This document shows positions 17,036 to 24,582 of a DNA stretch of 64,000 nucleotides, piece after piece. How positions within the stretch are numbered: the first letter of the stretch is position 1; the number at the start of each line of letters is the position of its first letter. The position numbers and the translations under genes are program-made. The notes below the pieces were generated by a model, which did no database searches, was not told the origin of the DNA, and saw only the letters and a list, made by a program, of their open reading frames with translations. Source of the stretch: Dyella ginsengisoli LA-4 (lineage in GTDB: Bacteria > Pseudomonadota > Gammaproteobacteria > Xanthomonadales > Rhodanobacteraceae); the NCBI RefSeq assembly GCF_000334915.1, contig NZ_AMSF01000025.1, positions 62,001-126,000 on the forward strand. The letters run 5' to 3'.

Positions 17036-17242
17036 ATGGAGGCCGAAGACCTCAAGCGCCTGGTCACCGTGCGCATGCCTTACGGCAAGTACCAGGGCCG
17101 GCTGGTCGGCGACCTGCCCGGGGCGTACCTGGCGTGGTTCGCCCGCAAGGGCTTCCCGCCCGGCCAGCTGGGCCGACTGCTCGCACTGTCGCTGGAGCTG
17201 GACCACAACGGCCTGCGCGGGCTGCTCGATCCGCTGCGCTGA
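17036..17242 (+). CDS. DUF3820 family small protein
   Basis: A 68-aa protein with the DUF3820 (quorum-sensing-regulator-like) signature: TVRMPYGKYQGRLVGDLPGA, then YLAWFARKGFPPGQLG, ending in an Arg/Leu-rich helix. It is complete for the family (65-75 aa). It starts six bases after the VOC gene stop and ends 56 bp before the 2OG oxygenase gene, so all three may be one transcript. Its function is unknown. Confidence 0.85.
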   Translation: MEAEDLKRLVTVRMPYGKYQGRLVGDLPGAYLAWFARKGFPPGQLGRLLALSLELDHNGLRGLLDPLR

Positions 17243-17298
17243 TCGCGCGGCGCCGATGGGCGTATGCTGCGCGCCCCTGCCCTGACCGCCGCCGGACC

Positions 17299-17913
17299 AT
17301 GACCAGCCTCGCCGACCGTTTCCAAACCGCTGCCGACGCGCTGGCCGGGGACGGCTGGTGCGTGCTCGGCCCGCTGCTGCCGGCGGAGGCGACCGCAGCC
17401 CTCGCCGCCGAGTGCATGGGGATGCACACCGCGCACCGCATGACCCCTGCCCGCGTCGGCACCGGGCAGGCGGCCCCGGCGCTGCGCGGCGACCACACCC
17501 GCTGGTTCGAGATGAATGCGCTGAGCGAGGCGCAGCAGCCCTTCGTGGAGGCCATCGAGACCCTGCGCCACGCGCTCAACCGCAGCCTGATGCTCGGGCT
17601 GGCGGAGAGCGAAGCGCACTACGCGGTGTATCCGCCGGGCGCGCGCTATGCGCGGCACCTGGACCAGCTGCGCGGTCGCGACGCCCGGGTGGTGTCGGCG
17701 GTGTACTACCTCAACGACGATTGGTACCCGGAGGACGGCGGCGCGCTGCGGCTGTACCTGGACGATGGCCGTACCCACGACGTGCTGCCACGGGCCGGCA
17801 CGCTGGCGCTGTTCCTGTCCGACCGCTTCGAGCACGAAGTACTGCCGGCCACACGCGAGCGGATGAGCATCGCCTGCTGGATGCGCCGGCGCGAACCCGG
17901 CGCCCTGCCCTGA
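17299..17913 (+). CDS. 2-oxoglutarate/Fe(II)-dependent oxygenase (prolyl-hydroxylase-like)
   Basis: A 204-aa protein with the double-stranded beta-helix core of 2OG-Fe(II) dioxygenases. The iron-binding HxD motif is in GARYARHLDQLRG, with the preceding HYAVYPPG as in the SM-20/EGLN prolyl hydroxylase branch. The distal His is in FEHEVLPATRERMSIACWM, where the Arg would bind the 2-oxoglutarate carboxylate. VSAVYYLNDDWYPEDGGALR is typical. The substrate is unknown (a protein prolyl or small-molecule substrate is possible). It ends three bases before the stop of the convergent hydrolase gene. Confidence 0.88.
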   Translation: MTSLADRFQTAADALAGDGWCVLGPLLPAEATAALAAECMGMHTAHRMTPARVGTGQAAPALRGDHTRWFEMNALSEAQQPFVEAIETLRHALNRSLMLGLAESEAHYAVYPPGARYARHLDQLRGRDARVVSAVYYLNDDWYPEDGGALRLYLDDGRTHDVLPRAGTLALFLSDRFEHEVLPATRERMSIACWMRRREPGALP

Positions 17914-17916
17914 AAC

Positions 17917-18924
17917 TCAGCGCGCGTCGGCCACCGCGTTGAAGCGCGCGGCGATGTAGTCGTCGGTGAAGCTGGTCATGTCCCAGCCGCGGATGAAGCC
18001 GCAGTGGCCGCCGTAGCGGGCGATGTCCAGCTCCACGTTCGACGGCAGCCGGAGCTGCTCGAAGGCGTTGACCGGGATCACCGGATCGTCGCGCGCGGTC
18101 ATGATGGTGGCCGGAATGGTCAGCTCGCGCAGTGTCTCGCCGGCCACCGAATAGCCGTCCAGATAGCCTTCCAGCGAATCGAAGTCGGTGTGCCGCAGCA
18201 CCAGCGCCTCGGTCAGGCCGCGCAGGTTCTGCTTCAGCTCGGCCAGCTCGAAATAGGTGTGCTGCGGGAACAGCGACTGCTTGACCTTCAGCGAATGGCG
18301 CCACTTCTGCATGAAGTAGGCCTGGTAGAACCACGGCGCCTGCTTTTCCAGCGAGAACAGGCCCTCGGCCGGATCGATGATCGGGCACACCGCCAGCGCG
18401 TAGGACAGCGGGATCCCCAGCTGCGGCGCCTGCAGCGCCGCGCGCAGCGCGAAGTTGCCGCCCAGCGAGAAACCGGCCAGCGCCATCGGCCGGGTCGGCC
18501 AGCGCTCGGCGATCTCGCCCAGCGCGTGCACCACCTCGTCGATGCGGCAGGAGTGGAACAGCGCCTCGTTGAGGTGATGGCTGTCGCCGTGGTCGCGGAA
18601 ATTCAGCCGGAACACGTCCCAGCCGTCGGCGAGCAGGCGGCTGCCGGTCTGCAGCACATAGGTGGAATCGACGCTGCCCTCCCAGCCGTGGAAAAGCACG
18701 GCCAGCCCGCGGGCTTCCGGTCGTTCGCGCTGCGCGGTGAAGGCGCCGCTGAGCCGCACGTCGCTACCGCCGCCGACCATCACGTGTTCGGCTCCCTCGG
18801 CGACCGTGCGCGCGCTGCGCGGCAGCAGCACGCGCCGCACGCCGCTGGAGGAGAGCATGGTCTGCAGGTGGCCGCTGCGCAGCGGCCACGGCGGCAGGAA
18901 GTCGCTGCCCTTCGGGAGCGTCAT
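17917..18924 (-). CDS. YheT-like alpha/beta-fold hydrolase
   Basis: A 335-aa hydrolase of the YheT/EMB8 branch. It starts MTLPKGSDFLPPWPLRSGHL, the common opening (FxPPWxLRxGHLQT). The oxyanion strand is AVLFHGWEGSVDSTYV, the nucleophile elbow AGFSLGGNFALRA, the acid region IMTARDDPVIPV, and the catalytic His is in IARYGGHCGFIRGWD. Probably an esterase or lipase acting on acyl substrates. Its ATG overlaps the stop of the acyltransferase gene (ATGA), so the two are translationally coupled, pointing to shared lipid metabolism. Confidence 0.9.
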   Translation of the reverse strand: MTLPKGSDFLPPWPLRSGHLQTMLSSSGVRRVLLPRSARTVAEGAEHVMVGGGSDVRLSGAFTAQRERPEARGLAVLFHGWEGSVDSTYVLQTGSRLLADGWDVFRLNFRDHGDSHHLNEALFHSCRIDEVVHALGEIAERWPTRPMALAGFSLGGNFALRAALQAPQLGIPLSYALAVCPIIDPAEGLFSLEKQAPWFYQAYFMQKWRHSLKVKQSLFPQHTYFELAELKQNLRGLTEALVLRHTDFDSLEGYLDGYSVAGETLRELTIPATIMTARDDPVIPVNAFEQLRLPSNVELDIARYGGHCGFIRGWDMTSFTDDYIAARFNAVADAR

Positions 18925-19736
18925 GCGCCGGCCTGACCCGGGGTGGCGTCTTCCAGCGCAGCGGCAATGCGCTCGCGCGACAGTTCGGCCATGCGGCGAC
19001 GTGCGTCCGGCGTGGACGGCACCGGTTCGAGGAAGTGCACTTCGGCATCCAGCGGCGCGCTGCCGAGCAGGCGCAGGAAATTGGCCATGAAGCTTTCGTG
19101 CTCGCGGAAGCCGGCGTCGATCACCCGGCGTCCGTTCTTCGAGAAGCGCAGCGCCACCGGCTGCACCCGTACCTCGGCATCGAGCGCGGCCTGGAAGATG
19201 CGCGCGTGGAACACCTTCAGCACGCCGTTGTAGCCGGTGCCACCCTCGGGAAACACGGCCACCGAACGTCCCTCGCGCAGGCGATCGACCATCACCGCCA
19301 TCACCGAGGTCAGCGAGTGGTTGGAACCGCGGCGATGGAAGATGGTGCCGCCGTTGGCGGCCATCCAGCCGACCAGCGGCCAGCCGGCGATCTCGGCCTT
19401 GGCTACGAAGCAGGCGGCGCGCTGGCTGTGCAGCAGCTCGATGTCGATCCACGAGGTGTGGTTGGCGACGAACAGCACCGGGTCGGGCAGCGGCTGGCCG
19501 ATCAGCACCGAGCGCAAGCCGAAGATGCGCATCAGCAGGCGCGACCACCAGTTGATCATGCGGTGGGCGAACGGCGCGCGGCCGTTCTTCATCACCCGGT
19601 GCTTGTTCCAGCTGAGGATCAGCGAACACAGCAGGATGCCCAGCACGATATGCCCCAGCAGCAGCGGCACGCGCCACAGGTAGCGGATCGGCTGCCAGGG
19701 AGCGCGTTCGTGCGGGGGTGCGGTATCCGTACTCAT
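18921..19736 (-). CDS. Lysophospholipid acyltransferase (PlsC-like)
   Basis: Membrane-associated acyltransferase of 271 aa. One hydrophobic helix near residues 20-43 (LLLGHIVLGILLCSLILSWN) precedes the PlsC domain. Its catalytic HX4D motif is in FVANHTSWIDIELL, and the second block is VAVFPEGGTGYNGVLKVFHA. It transfers an acyl chain to a lysophospholipid or similar glycerol-phosphate acceptor. The downstream YheT-like hydrolase gene overlaps by four bases. The start ATG at 19736 gives a normal length. Which lysophospholipid it uses is not decidable here. Confidence 0.9.
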   Translation of the reverse strand: MSTDTAPPHERAPWQPIRYLWRVPLLLGHIVLGILLCSLILSWNKHRVMKNGRAPFAHRMINWWSRLLMRIFGLRSVLIGQPLPDPVLFVANHTSWIDIELLHSQRAACFVAKAEIAGWPLVGWMAANGGTIFHRRGSNHSLTSVMAVMVDRLREGRSVAVFPEGGTGYNGVLKVFHARIFQAALDAEVRVQPVALRFSKNGRRVIDAGFREHESFMANFLRLLGSAPLDAEVHFLEPVPSTPDARRRMAELSRERIAAALEDATPGQAGA

Positions 19737-19802
19737 CAGCCGGTTAGTTTAGCGTTAGTTCGCCGCAACGACATGCGTCGCAAGGCAGGGTGGGGGACCG
19801 GT

Positions 19803-20279
19803 TCAGCCGCCGACCTGGCCCAGCGGCAACGATGGCGAGCGCTTCACCGTACGCAGCACGAAGCTGGAATTGACGTCGGCCACGCCGGCCGCGGTGAGCA
19901 GCCGGTCGAGCAGGAAGCGGGAGAAATGCTCGAGGTCGGCCACGTAGACATGCATCAGGTAGTCCATGTCGCCGGTCAACGCGTGGCAGGCCACCACCTC
20001 CTCCCAGGCGTTGACCTGGGCCACGAAGCGTTCGATCGCCGCCGCCTCGTGCTTGGCCAGCTGCACGCGGACGAAGGCCTGCAGGCCGAGACCCACCGCC
20101 TGCGGATCGACCTGGGCGGCATAGCCGGCGATCACGCCCTCCGCTTCCAGTCGCTGCACCCGGCGCAGGCAGGCGGACGGCGACAGGCTGACCCGTTCGG
20201 CCAGCTCGGCATTGGTCACGCGGCCGTCGCGCTGCAGCTCGGCCAGCAGGCGCAGGTCGGTGCGGTCGAGATTCATCAT
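19803..20279 (-). CDS. Lrp/AsnC family transcriptional regulator
   Basis: A 158-aa regulator with an N-terminal helix-turn-helix (DRTDLRLLAELQRDGRVTNA, then LSPSACLRRVQRLEAEGVI) and a C-terminal RAM ligand-binding domain (CHALTGDMDYLMHVYVADLE, where GDMDY is the hallmark). The start is placed at 20279, which has an AAG-type site upstream; the frame extends to an ATG at 20294 that lacks one, and another ATG sits at 20276. It is divergent from phhA, and a strong inverted repeat lies between them. By analogy with regulators next to phenylalanine hydroxylase genes it probably controls phhA in response to aromatic amino acids. Confidence 0.92.
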   Translation of the reverse strand: MMNLDRTDLRLLAELQRDGRVTNAELAERVSLSPSACLRRVQRLEAEGVIAGYAAQVDPQAVGLGLQAFVRVQLAKHEAAAIERFVAQVNAWEEVVACHALTGDMDYLMHVYVADLEHFSRFLLDRLLTAAGVADVNSSFVLRTVKRSPSLPLGQVGG

Positions 20280-20312
20280 GCAACTTTCTTTCATTTGAGG
20301 CGTGATATATCG

Positions 20313-20353
20313 TGTTTTGTTGCTGATATAACGACTTGTTCAGCAATAAAACA
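20313..20353. promoter_or_regulatory. Inverted repeat, candidate Lrp/AsnC operator for phhA
   Basis: Arms of 14 bp, TGTTTTGTTGCTGA and TCAGCAATAAAACA, match at 13 of 14 positions with a 13-bp spacer. The region is AT-rich against a GC-rich background. It lies 34 bp from the regulator start and 62 bp from the phhA start, a typical place for an Lrp-type operator working on both genes. Confidence 0.65.
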
Positions 20354-20415
20354 AGCCTCGTGCGCAGGTCTGTCCGTATGATGGTGCGCCTGCCATCCCT
20401 TTCCGGAGCCACGCC

Positions 20416-21309
20416 ATGGAAAACGCCACGCCACGCCGGGTCGAGCACCAGCAGACCGACCGCGGTTACGTGCCGGTGTACGCCACCGGCGTCGTCGAGC
20501 AGCCCTGGGACAGCTACACCGCCACCGACCACGAGGTGTGGAACACGCTGTACCGGCGCCAGCGCGAGCTGCTGCCCGGGCGCGCCTGCGCCGAGTTCCT
20601 CGAGGGCGTGGAGCGTTTCGGGATGGGCGAGAACGGCATTCCGAAGTTCGCCGACCTGAACGAGCTGCTGGGCAGGACCACCGGCTGGCAGATCGTGGCC
20701 GTGGAAGGCCTGCTGCCGGACGAGGTGTTCTTCGACCACCTGGCCAACCGCCGCTTTCCGGTGAGCTGGTGGATCCGCAAGCCGGACCAGCTCGACTACC
20801 TCAGCGAACCGGACCTGTTCCACGACCTGTTCGGCCACGTACCGCTGCTGCTCAACCCGGTGTTCGCCGACTACATGCAGGCGTACGGCCGCGGTGGCAT
20901 GAAGGCGTTCGGCATCGGCCCCGAAGCGCTGATGAACCTGACGCGCCTGTACTGGTACACGGTGGAATTCGGGCTCATCAACACGCCGGAGGGCCTGCGC
21001 ATCTACGGCGCCGGCATCGTCAGCTCCAAGGGCGAGTCGATCTACTGCCTGGACTCGGCCGCGCCCAACCGCATCGGCTTCGGCCTCGAGCGGGTGATGA
21101 ACACGCGCTACCGCATCGACACCTACCAGCAGACCTACTTCGTGATCGAGGGCTTCGAGCAGCTGTTCGACGCCACCCGGCCGGACTTCACGCCGATCTA
21201 CCAGCGGCTCGCGGCAAAGGCACCACACGCGGCCGGCGACGTGCTGGACAGCGACCGCGTGTTCAACGTCGGCACCCGCGAGGGCTGGGCGACCAACGCC
21301 GATACCTGA
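20416..21309 (+). CDS. phhA: Phenylalanine 4-monooxygenase
   Basis: Tetrahydrobiopterin- and iron-dependent hydroxylase converting phenylalanine to tyrosine in the cytoplasm, 297 aa as expected for the bacterial monomeric enzyme. The iron-binding triad is visible in LFHDLFGHVPLL (two His) and the Glu in YWYTVEFGLI. SEPDLFHDLFGHVPLLLNPV and YGAGIVSSKGE are family signatures, as is FPVSWWIRKPDQLDYLSEPD. GGAG lies eight bases before the ATG. It is divergent from an Lrp/AsnC regulator with a shared inverted repeat, so induction by phenylalanine or tyrosine is likely. No pterin dehydratase (phhB) gene lies beside it. Confidence 0.97.
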   Translation: MENATPRRVEHQQTDRGYVPVYATGVVEQPWDSYTATDHEVWNTLYRRQRELLPGRACAEFLEGVERFGMGENGIPKFADLNELLGRTTGWQIVAVEGLLPDEVFFDHLANRRFPVSWWIRKPDQLDYLSEPDLFHDLFGHVPLLLNPVFADYMQAYGRGGMKAFGIGPEALMNLTRLYWYTVEFGLINTPEGLRIYGAGIVSSKGESIYCLDSAAPNRIGFGLERVMNTRYRIDTYQQTYFVIEGFEQLFDATRPDFTPIYQRLAAKAPHAAGDVLDSDRVFNVGTREGWATNADT

Positions 21310-21321
21310 AACAGGCCGCGC

Positions 21322-22017
21322 TCAATGGCGCATGGCGGCCTGTCCATGCGCGTCCACCCACGGCTTCACGATGCCGATCCACAGCGCGTAGCCGCTGCGG
21401 TTCATGTGCAGGCCGTCCGGGCGGAACCACTTGTCTTGGGGCTGGCCGTCCGGACCGAGCATCGGCGTGAAGATGTCCAGATAGCTCACGCCCGATTGCG
21501 TGGCGGCCCAGTCGCGGATCTTCTCGTTGGCTTCGCGAATCTGCGGCAGCAGCGCCTTGCGCGCCATGCTCGGCTTGATCGCGATGAAGGCGATCGGCAC
21601 GCCCGGATCGACCGCGCGCGCCTTGTGCACGAAATCCTGGAACTCCTTCAGCACGAAGGCCGGGCTGTCGCCGGCGGCGATGTCGTTGTCGCCTGCGTAC
21701 ATCACGATGGCCGACGGCTTGTACGGGGCCAAGATGCGGTCGGCGAAGTACGTGGAATCATTGATCTCCGAGCCGCCGAAACCGCGGTTGATCGTGCGCA
21801 CCTCGGGGAAGTCGCTGGCCAGCGTGGTCCAGAAACGGATCGAGGAGCTACCGATGAACAGCACCGCGCCCGGTGCCGGCGGCTGTGCCCGGTCGGCCGC
21901 TTCGAAGGCGGCGATGTCCTTGCTCCAGATCGTGTGGTCGTTGGCGGCATCGCGCTCGTGGGCGATCCCCAGTGCGGGCAGCAGGGCGAGCAGTGACAGC
22001 AGTATCCAGCGGGGCAT
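21322..22017 (-). CDS. Exported SGNH/GDSL-type hydrolase
   Basis: A 231-aa protein with a signal peptide (MPRWILLSLLALLPALGIAH) and an SGNH esterase fold. Block I has the nucleophile Ser in AVLFIGSSSIRFW, block II the Gly in NRGFGGSEINDS, block III the Asn in YAGDNDIA, and block V the Asp/His pair in FRPDGLHMNRSGYALW. It probably removes acyl or acetyl esters from a carbohydrate or lipid in the periplasm. An AGGAAG ribosome-binding site precedes the ATG. It converges with phhA, 12 bp apart, and no neighbour suggests its substrate. Confidence 0.9.
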   Translation of the reverse strand: MPRWILLSLLALLPALGIAHERDAANDHTIWSKDIAAFEAADRAQPPAPGAVLFIGSSSIRFWTTLASDFPEVRTINRGFGGSEINDSTYFADRILAPYKPSAIVMYAGDNDIAAGDSPAFVLKEFQDFVHKARAVDPGVPIAFIAIKPSMARKALLPQIREANEKIRDWAATQSGVSYLDIFTPMLGPDGQPQDKWFRPDGLHMNRSGYALWIGIVKPWVDAHGQAAMRH

Positions 22018-22051
22018 GAGGGTCTTCCTGGCCGGTCGGGGAATCCGAACC

Positions 22052-22729
22052 CTAGCGCGCGCGAGGCAACTCCGACACCCTCAGCACGGTGGCGATGCGC
22101 GCGCCGTCCCAGCGGTACACCAGGTGCTCGGACTGCACGCAGGGGGCCAACAGGTCGGGATAGAACACCGCCGCGCACTCGCCGCCCGGATGCCGCACGC
22201 TGTCGTAGACGATGCCATTGGAGCCGTCCGCGCGCAGCGTGCGCGCCAGCGCCACGCTGGGGCCGTAGTCGTCGGCATCGTGCATCTGCGGCCAGCCGCC
22301 GCGCAGGTCGTGCAGGCGGCCGGTGATGCTGGTGCGGTAGCAGCGCATCGGGATCTCGCACGGCGGCTCGGCCGTCGCCGCGAGGAAGCGCTCGCGGTGG
22401 TAGACCGTTTCCTCCACCGCCGTGGTCACGCTGTGCCCGGCGTAGAACACGCCCCAGCTGCCGTCGGAGAAGCGGCTGCCTTCCGGGTTGAGGTGGGTGA
22501 ACGCGGCCATCACCGGCGTGCTGCCCGGCCCGCTGATGCGGCGCGTCTTCGGCACCAGCTTCAGGGCGTCGGCCTCCTCGCGCAGACGCGGATTGGTCAG
22601 CGCCTCGATCGCGAACACCGCGTCGAGATCGGCTGGATCGGCGATGCGGTCGAACAGCCCGACCGGCGGGAAACGGCTGGGCACGATGCGATAGGCATGG
22701 CTCCAGCGGATGCGCTTGATCGGGGGCAT
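22052..22729 (-). CDS. RES-domain toxin (NAD+-degrading type)
   Basis: A 225-aa RES-domain protein. RES toxins of type II toxin-antitoxin systems (e.g. MbcT) deplete NAD+. The three residues that name the family can be placed: Arg86 in EGSRFSDGSWGVFYAG, Glu106/Glu107 in VTTAVEETVYH, and Ser177 in IVYDSVRHPGG. The N terminus HAYRIVPSRFPPVGLFDRIA is conserved in the family. The ATG at 22729 is chosen because the family N terminus begins there; it leaves 100 bp after the antitoxin stop, longer than usual, so a non-ATG start further upstream (e.g. GTG at 22741) is possible. The antitoxin gene lies directly upstream. Confidence 0.9.
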   Translation of the reverse strand: MPPIKRIRWSHAYRIVPSRFPPVGLFDRIADPADLDAVFAIEALTNPRLREEADALKLVPKTRRISGPGSTPVMAAFTHLNPEGSRFSDGSWGVFYAGHSVTTAVEETVYHRERFLAATAEPPCEIPMRCYRTSITGRLHDLRGGWPQMHDADDYGPSVALARTLRADGSNGIVYDSVRHPGGECAAVFYPDLLAPCVQSEHLVYRWDGARIATVLRVSELPRAR

Positions 22730-22829
22730 CTCGGCGGTCACGTCGGTGCTCGGCAGGGACTCGGTGAAGGACGTCGGAAAGGCTGGCAGCGCGGCGTCTC
22801 CCCGGTCGCGACCGGCGCCACGGCGCGGC

Positions 22830-23222
22830 TCACCCGCGCTGCGCATCCAGGTACTGGCGCACCACGAACAGGTCCGCCACGTTGCCCGACAGCATCCGCT
22901 CCAACGCCGACTGGCCGCCGAACAGCGCCGCCTGGTTCGGCTTGCGCAACCAGGCATCGGCCTGGGCCGGATCGGGAAACAGGATCTGCAGCGCCTTGAA
23001 GATGCCCAGCAGGTAGCTGATGCGCTCGATCACGTCGCGCCCGGGGCTGCCGTCCTGCTCGCGCTTCCACTTGTAGAACGTGGACTCCGGCGGATCGCCC
23101 AGCAGTTTGCGCTGCTCGACCACGCGCAGCTTCCACACCTCGGCCAGCCGGAAAAAACTGCGCAGGGCCGGGCCGCCGAGATCGGCCAGATGCAGGGTCG
23201 CCGCTTGCGGACTGGAAACCAT
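22830..23222 (-). CDS. Xre/MbcA/ParS-type antitoxin of RES toxin
   Basis: A 130-aa protein with an N-terminal helix-turn-helix region (about residues 20-60, e.g. EQRKLLGDPPESTFYKWKRE) and a C-terminal toxin-binding domain (DUF2384/MbcA-ParS) including LGIFKALQILFPDPAQADAW and NQAALFGGQSALERMLSGNV. It should neutralise the RES toxin encoded downstream and repress the pair's own promoter. The ATG at 23222 has AGGA eight bases upstream. An imperfect inverted repeat in front of the gene is a candidate operator. Confidence 0.92.
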   Translation of the reverse strand: MVSSPQAATLHLADLGGPALRSFFRLAEVWKLRVVEQRKLLGDPPESTFYKWKREQDGSPGRDVIERISYLLGIFKALQILFPDPAQADAWLRKPNQAALFGGQSALERMLSGNVADLFVVRQYLDAQRG

Positions 23223-23233
23223 ACGATGTTCCT

Positions 23234-23264
23234 ATATGGAGCTTGTGTGCAATTTACTCCACAT
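23234..23264. promoter_or_regulatory. Imperfect inverted repeat before toxin-antitoxin operon
   Basis: ATATGGAG and CTCCACAT pair at seven of eight positions around a 15-bp spacer, in an AT-richer stretch 12 bp upstream of the antitoxin start. This is where an autoregulatory Xre operator would be expected. It is weak by itself. Confidence 0.3.
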
Positions 23265-23449
23265 ATGAAGTCATGGACACCGGGCCCGCGTGGGGTATGC
23301 CGCACGCCGTTCAGGCACGTCATCGCCGCACGATGACCCGAAAACCGGCATGCGCTCACAGCGCCAGGGATTTTCCATCGCCTACCATGCTTCCACACGG
23401 ATCTGGCCCGCGGGCCGGATCATCCCCTGCAAGGACCCAGGGAGACTCC

Positions 23450-24349
23450 ATGCCAAGGAAGCACGCAGCGCTCGCCCTACTGCTGGCCATGACCGGATGG
23501 CTGCCGATCCGGTCGCAGGCCGCAACCGCGCCGGTGACATCGACCCGTGCCACCCGCCCGGTGTCGACGTCATCAACGACGGGCACCCACGATCGTCTTT
23601 TCGTTGCGCTGTTCGATTGCAGCTGGAAAAAGGCGCGCAAGGGACCCACCGAGCCCACCACCGTAGCCTGGATCCACCAGCAGCTGATCCGGGGTACGGC
23701 GCCCAAGTCGATTGGCACCGGTTACGTAAGCACCGACTGCGCCCACGACAATTGGCTGACCCTGGACAAGCATGGCGAAGCGTTTGCCGGCACCCGGCTT
23801 GCCGCCATGTACAAGCAGCTCTCGGTGCGGTCGGAAGCGTGGCTCAGGGAGGACCCCGATGCCCGGATCAGCCTGCTGATCGTCGGTGGCAGCTGGGGCG
23901 CCCTGCAGGGCGCCGAATTCACGATGATGGTCGACGTGCTGGGGTTGCATTCCCCCACGGGTGAAGTTCTTGTGCCACCGCACCGGACAGCCCAGGCTCT
24001 TGCCCTGCTGGCCCCTACCGGCTACTTGCCGCCAGAGCTGCACCTGCCCCCCTCGGTGATTTCCGGCTTCCAGCTCAGCGCGACGGACGAGAAACGCCCT
24101 GATTTCCAGTCGCTGCCGATCCTCGGTGACGGGCGCTCGAGCGACGGACGCTTCATCAGCCTGCCGGTTCCTGGTTCGCTTTCGGACGTCTGCGGCGGCT
24201 ACCGCCTGAATGGGCTCTCCACACGTGCCGCCAACCTGCTGATTCAATACATCAACCGGCTCAGCACCGTGCCACTGCTCAGCGAGCAGCCCGAGCCGGA
24301 CGATCCGCGGATGAACGTGGTGCATCGTTCGGAGGAGGAAGGCCCGTGA
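23450..24349 (+). CDS. Exported, catalytically degenerate Tle1-like (DUF2235) paralog
   Basis: A 299-aa protein with a signal peptide (MPRKHAALALLLAMTGWLPI...), preceded by GGAG. From about residue 48 it aligns with the Tle1-like effector encoded at 25239: VISGFQLSATDEKR versus VISGIQLTSTDERR, and EQPEPDDPRMNVVHRSEE versus KQPEPDDPRLNVVHRSEE. The nucleophile Ser is kept (GGSWGA, Ser148), but the catalytic Asp is Ala188 (LLAPTG versus LMDPVG), the His is Leu244 (PGSLSDV versus PGAHSDV), and the LDGTGND motif has become FDCSWKK. It stops where the effector continues for 140 more residues. It is probably an inactive exported relative, but whether it is immunity protein, decoy or relic is unknown. 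Confidence 0.75.
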   Translation: MPRKHAALALLLAMTGWLPIRSQAATAPVTSTRATRPVSTSSTTGTHDRLFVALFDCSWKKARKGPTEPTTVAWIHQQLIRGTAPKSIGTGYVSTDCAHDNWLTLDKHGEAFAGTRLAAMYKQLSVRSEAWLREDPDARISLLIVGGSWGALQGAEFTMMVDVLGLHSPTGEVLVPPHRTAQALALLAPTGYLPPELHLPPSVISGFQLSATDEKRPDFQSLPILGDGRSSDGRFISLPVPGSLSDVCGGYRLNGLSTRAANLLIQYINRLSTVPLLSEQPEPDDPRMNVVHRSEEEGP

Positions 24350-24452
24350 AATCTTTCCGTTCTGCAGCCTGGCCGTTCGAGGCGGCCGCGCAAGCCAGGC
24401 CCGTTCAAGTGCCGGATCTTCCGGATCGTGCCTCGTACACCCGCATGTCCGG

Positions 24453-24479
24453 GATCGAGGCTCCCGCGAGCCGAGGATC
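24453..24479 (+). repeat. Small hairpin in 233-bp gap of the effector locus
   Basis: GGCTC and GAGCC pair around a CCGC loop, flanked by GATC on both sides. It lies in the 24350-24582 gap, where the reading frame stays open (from a GTG overlapping the upstream stop) but codes for nothing recognisable. It could be a weak attenuator or chance. I see no other feature in the gap. Confidence 0.25.
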
Positions 24480-24582
24480 GGGTTTGATTCACGCAAGCAG
24501 CGGATACGTGCCAGCCCATCCTTCATCGCTCTCGCCCAGGCCGGCCAGCAGGCTGGGCAACTTCCCGTCCAGCTCGCTCTGC

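Noticed and set aside
24431-24495. tRNA-like stretch (GGGTTTGATTC)
   Set aside because: It resembles a T-loop, but flanking bases do not form a T stem and no cloverleaf can be drawn.
24346-24582. 79-residue N-terminal extension of the lipoprotein from a GTG overlapping the previous stop
   Set aside because: The extension has no family features, and a lipoprotein signal further in fits a start at 24583. The GTGA overlap leaves some doubt.
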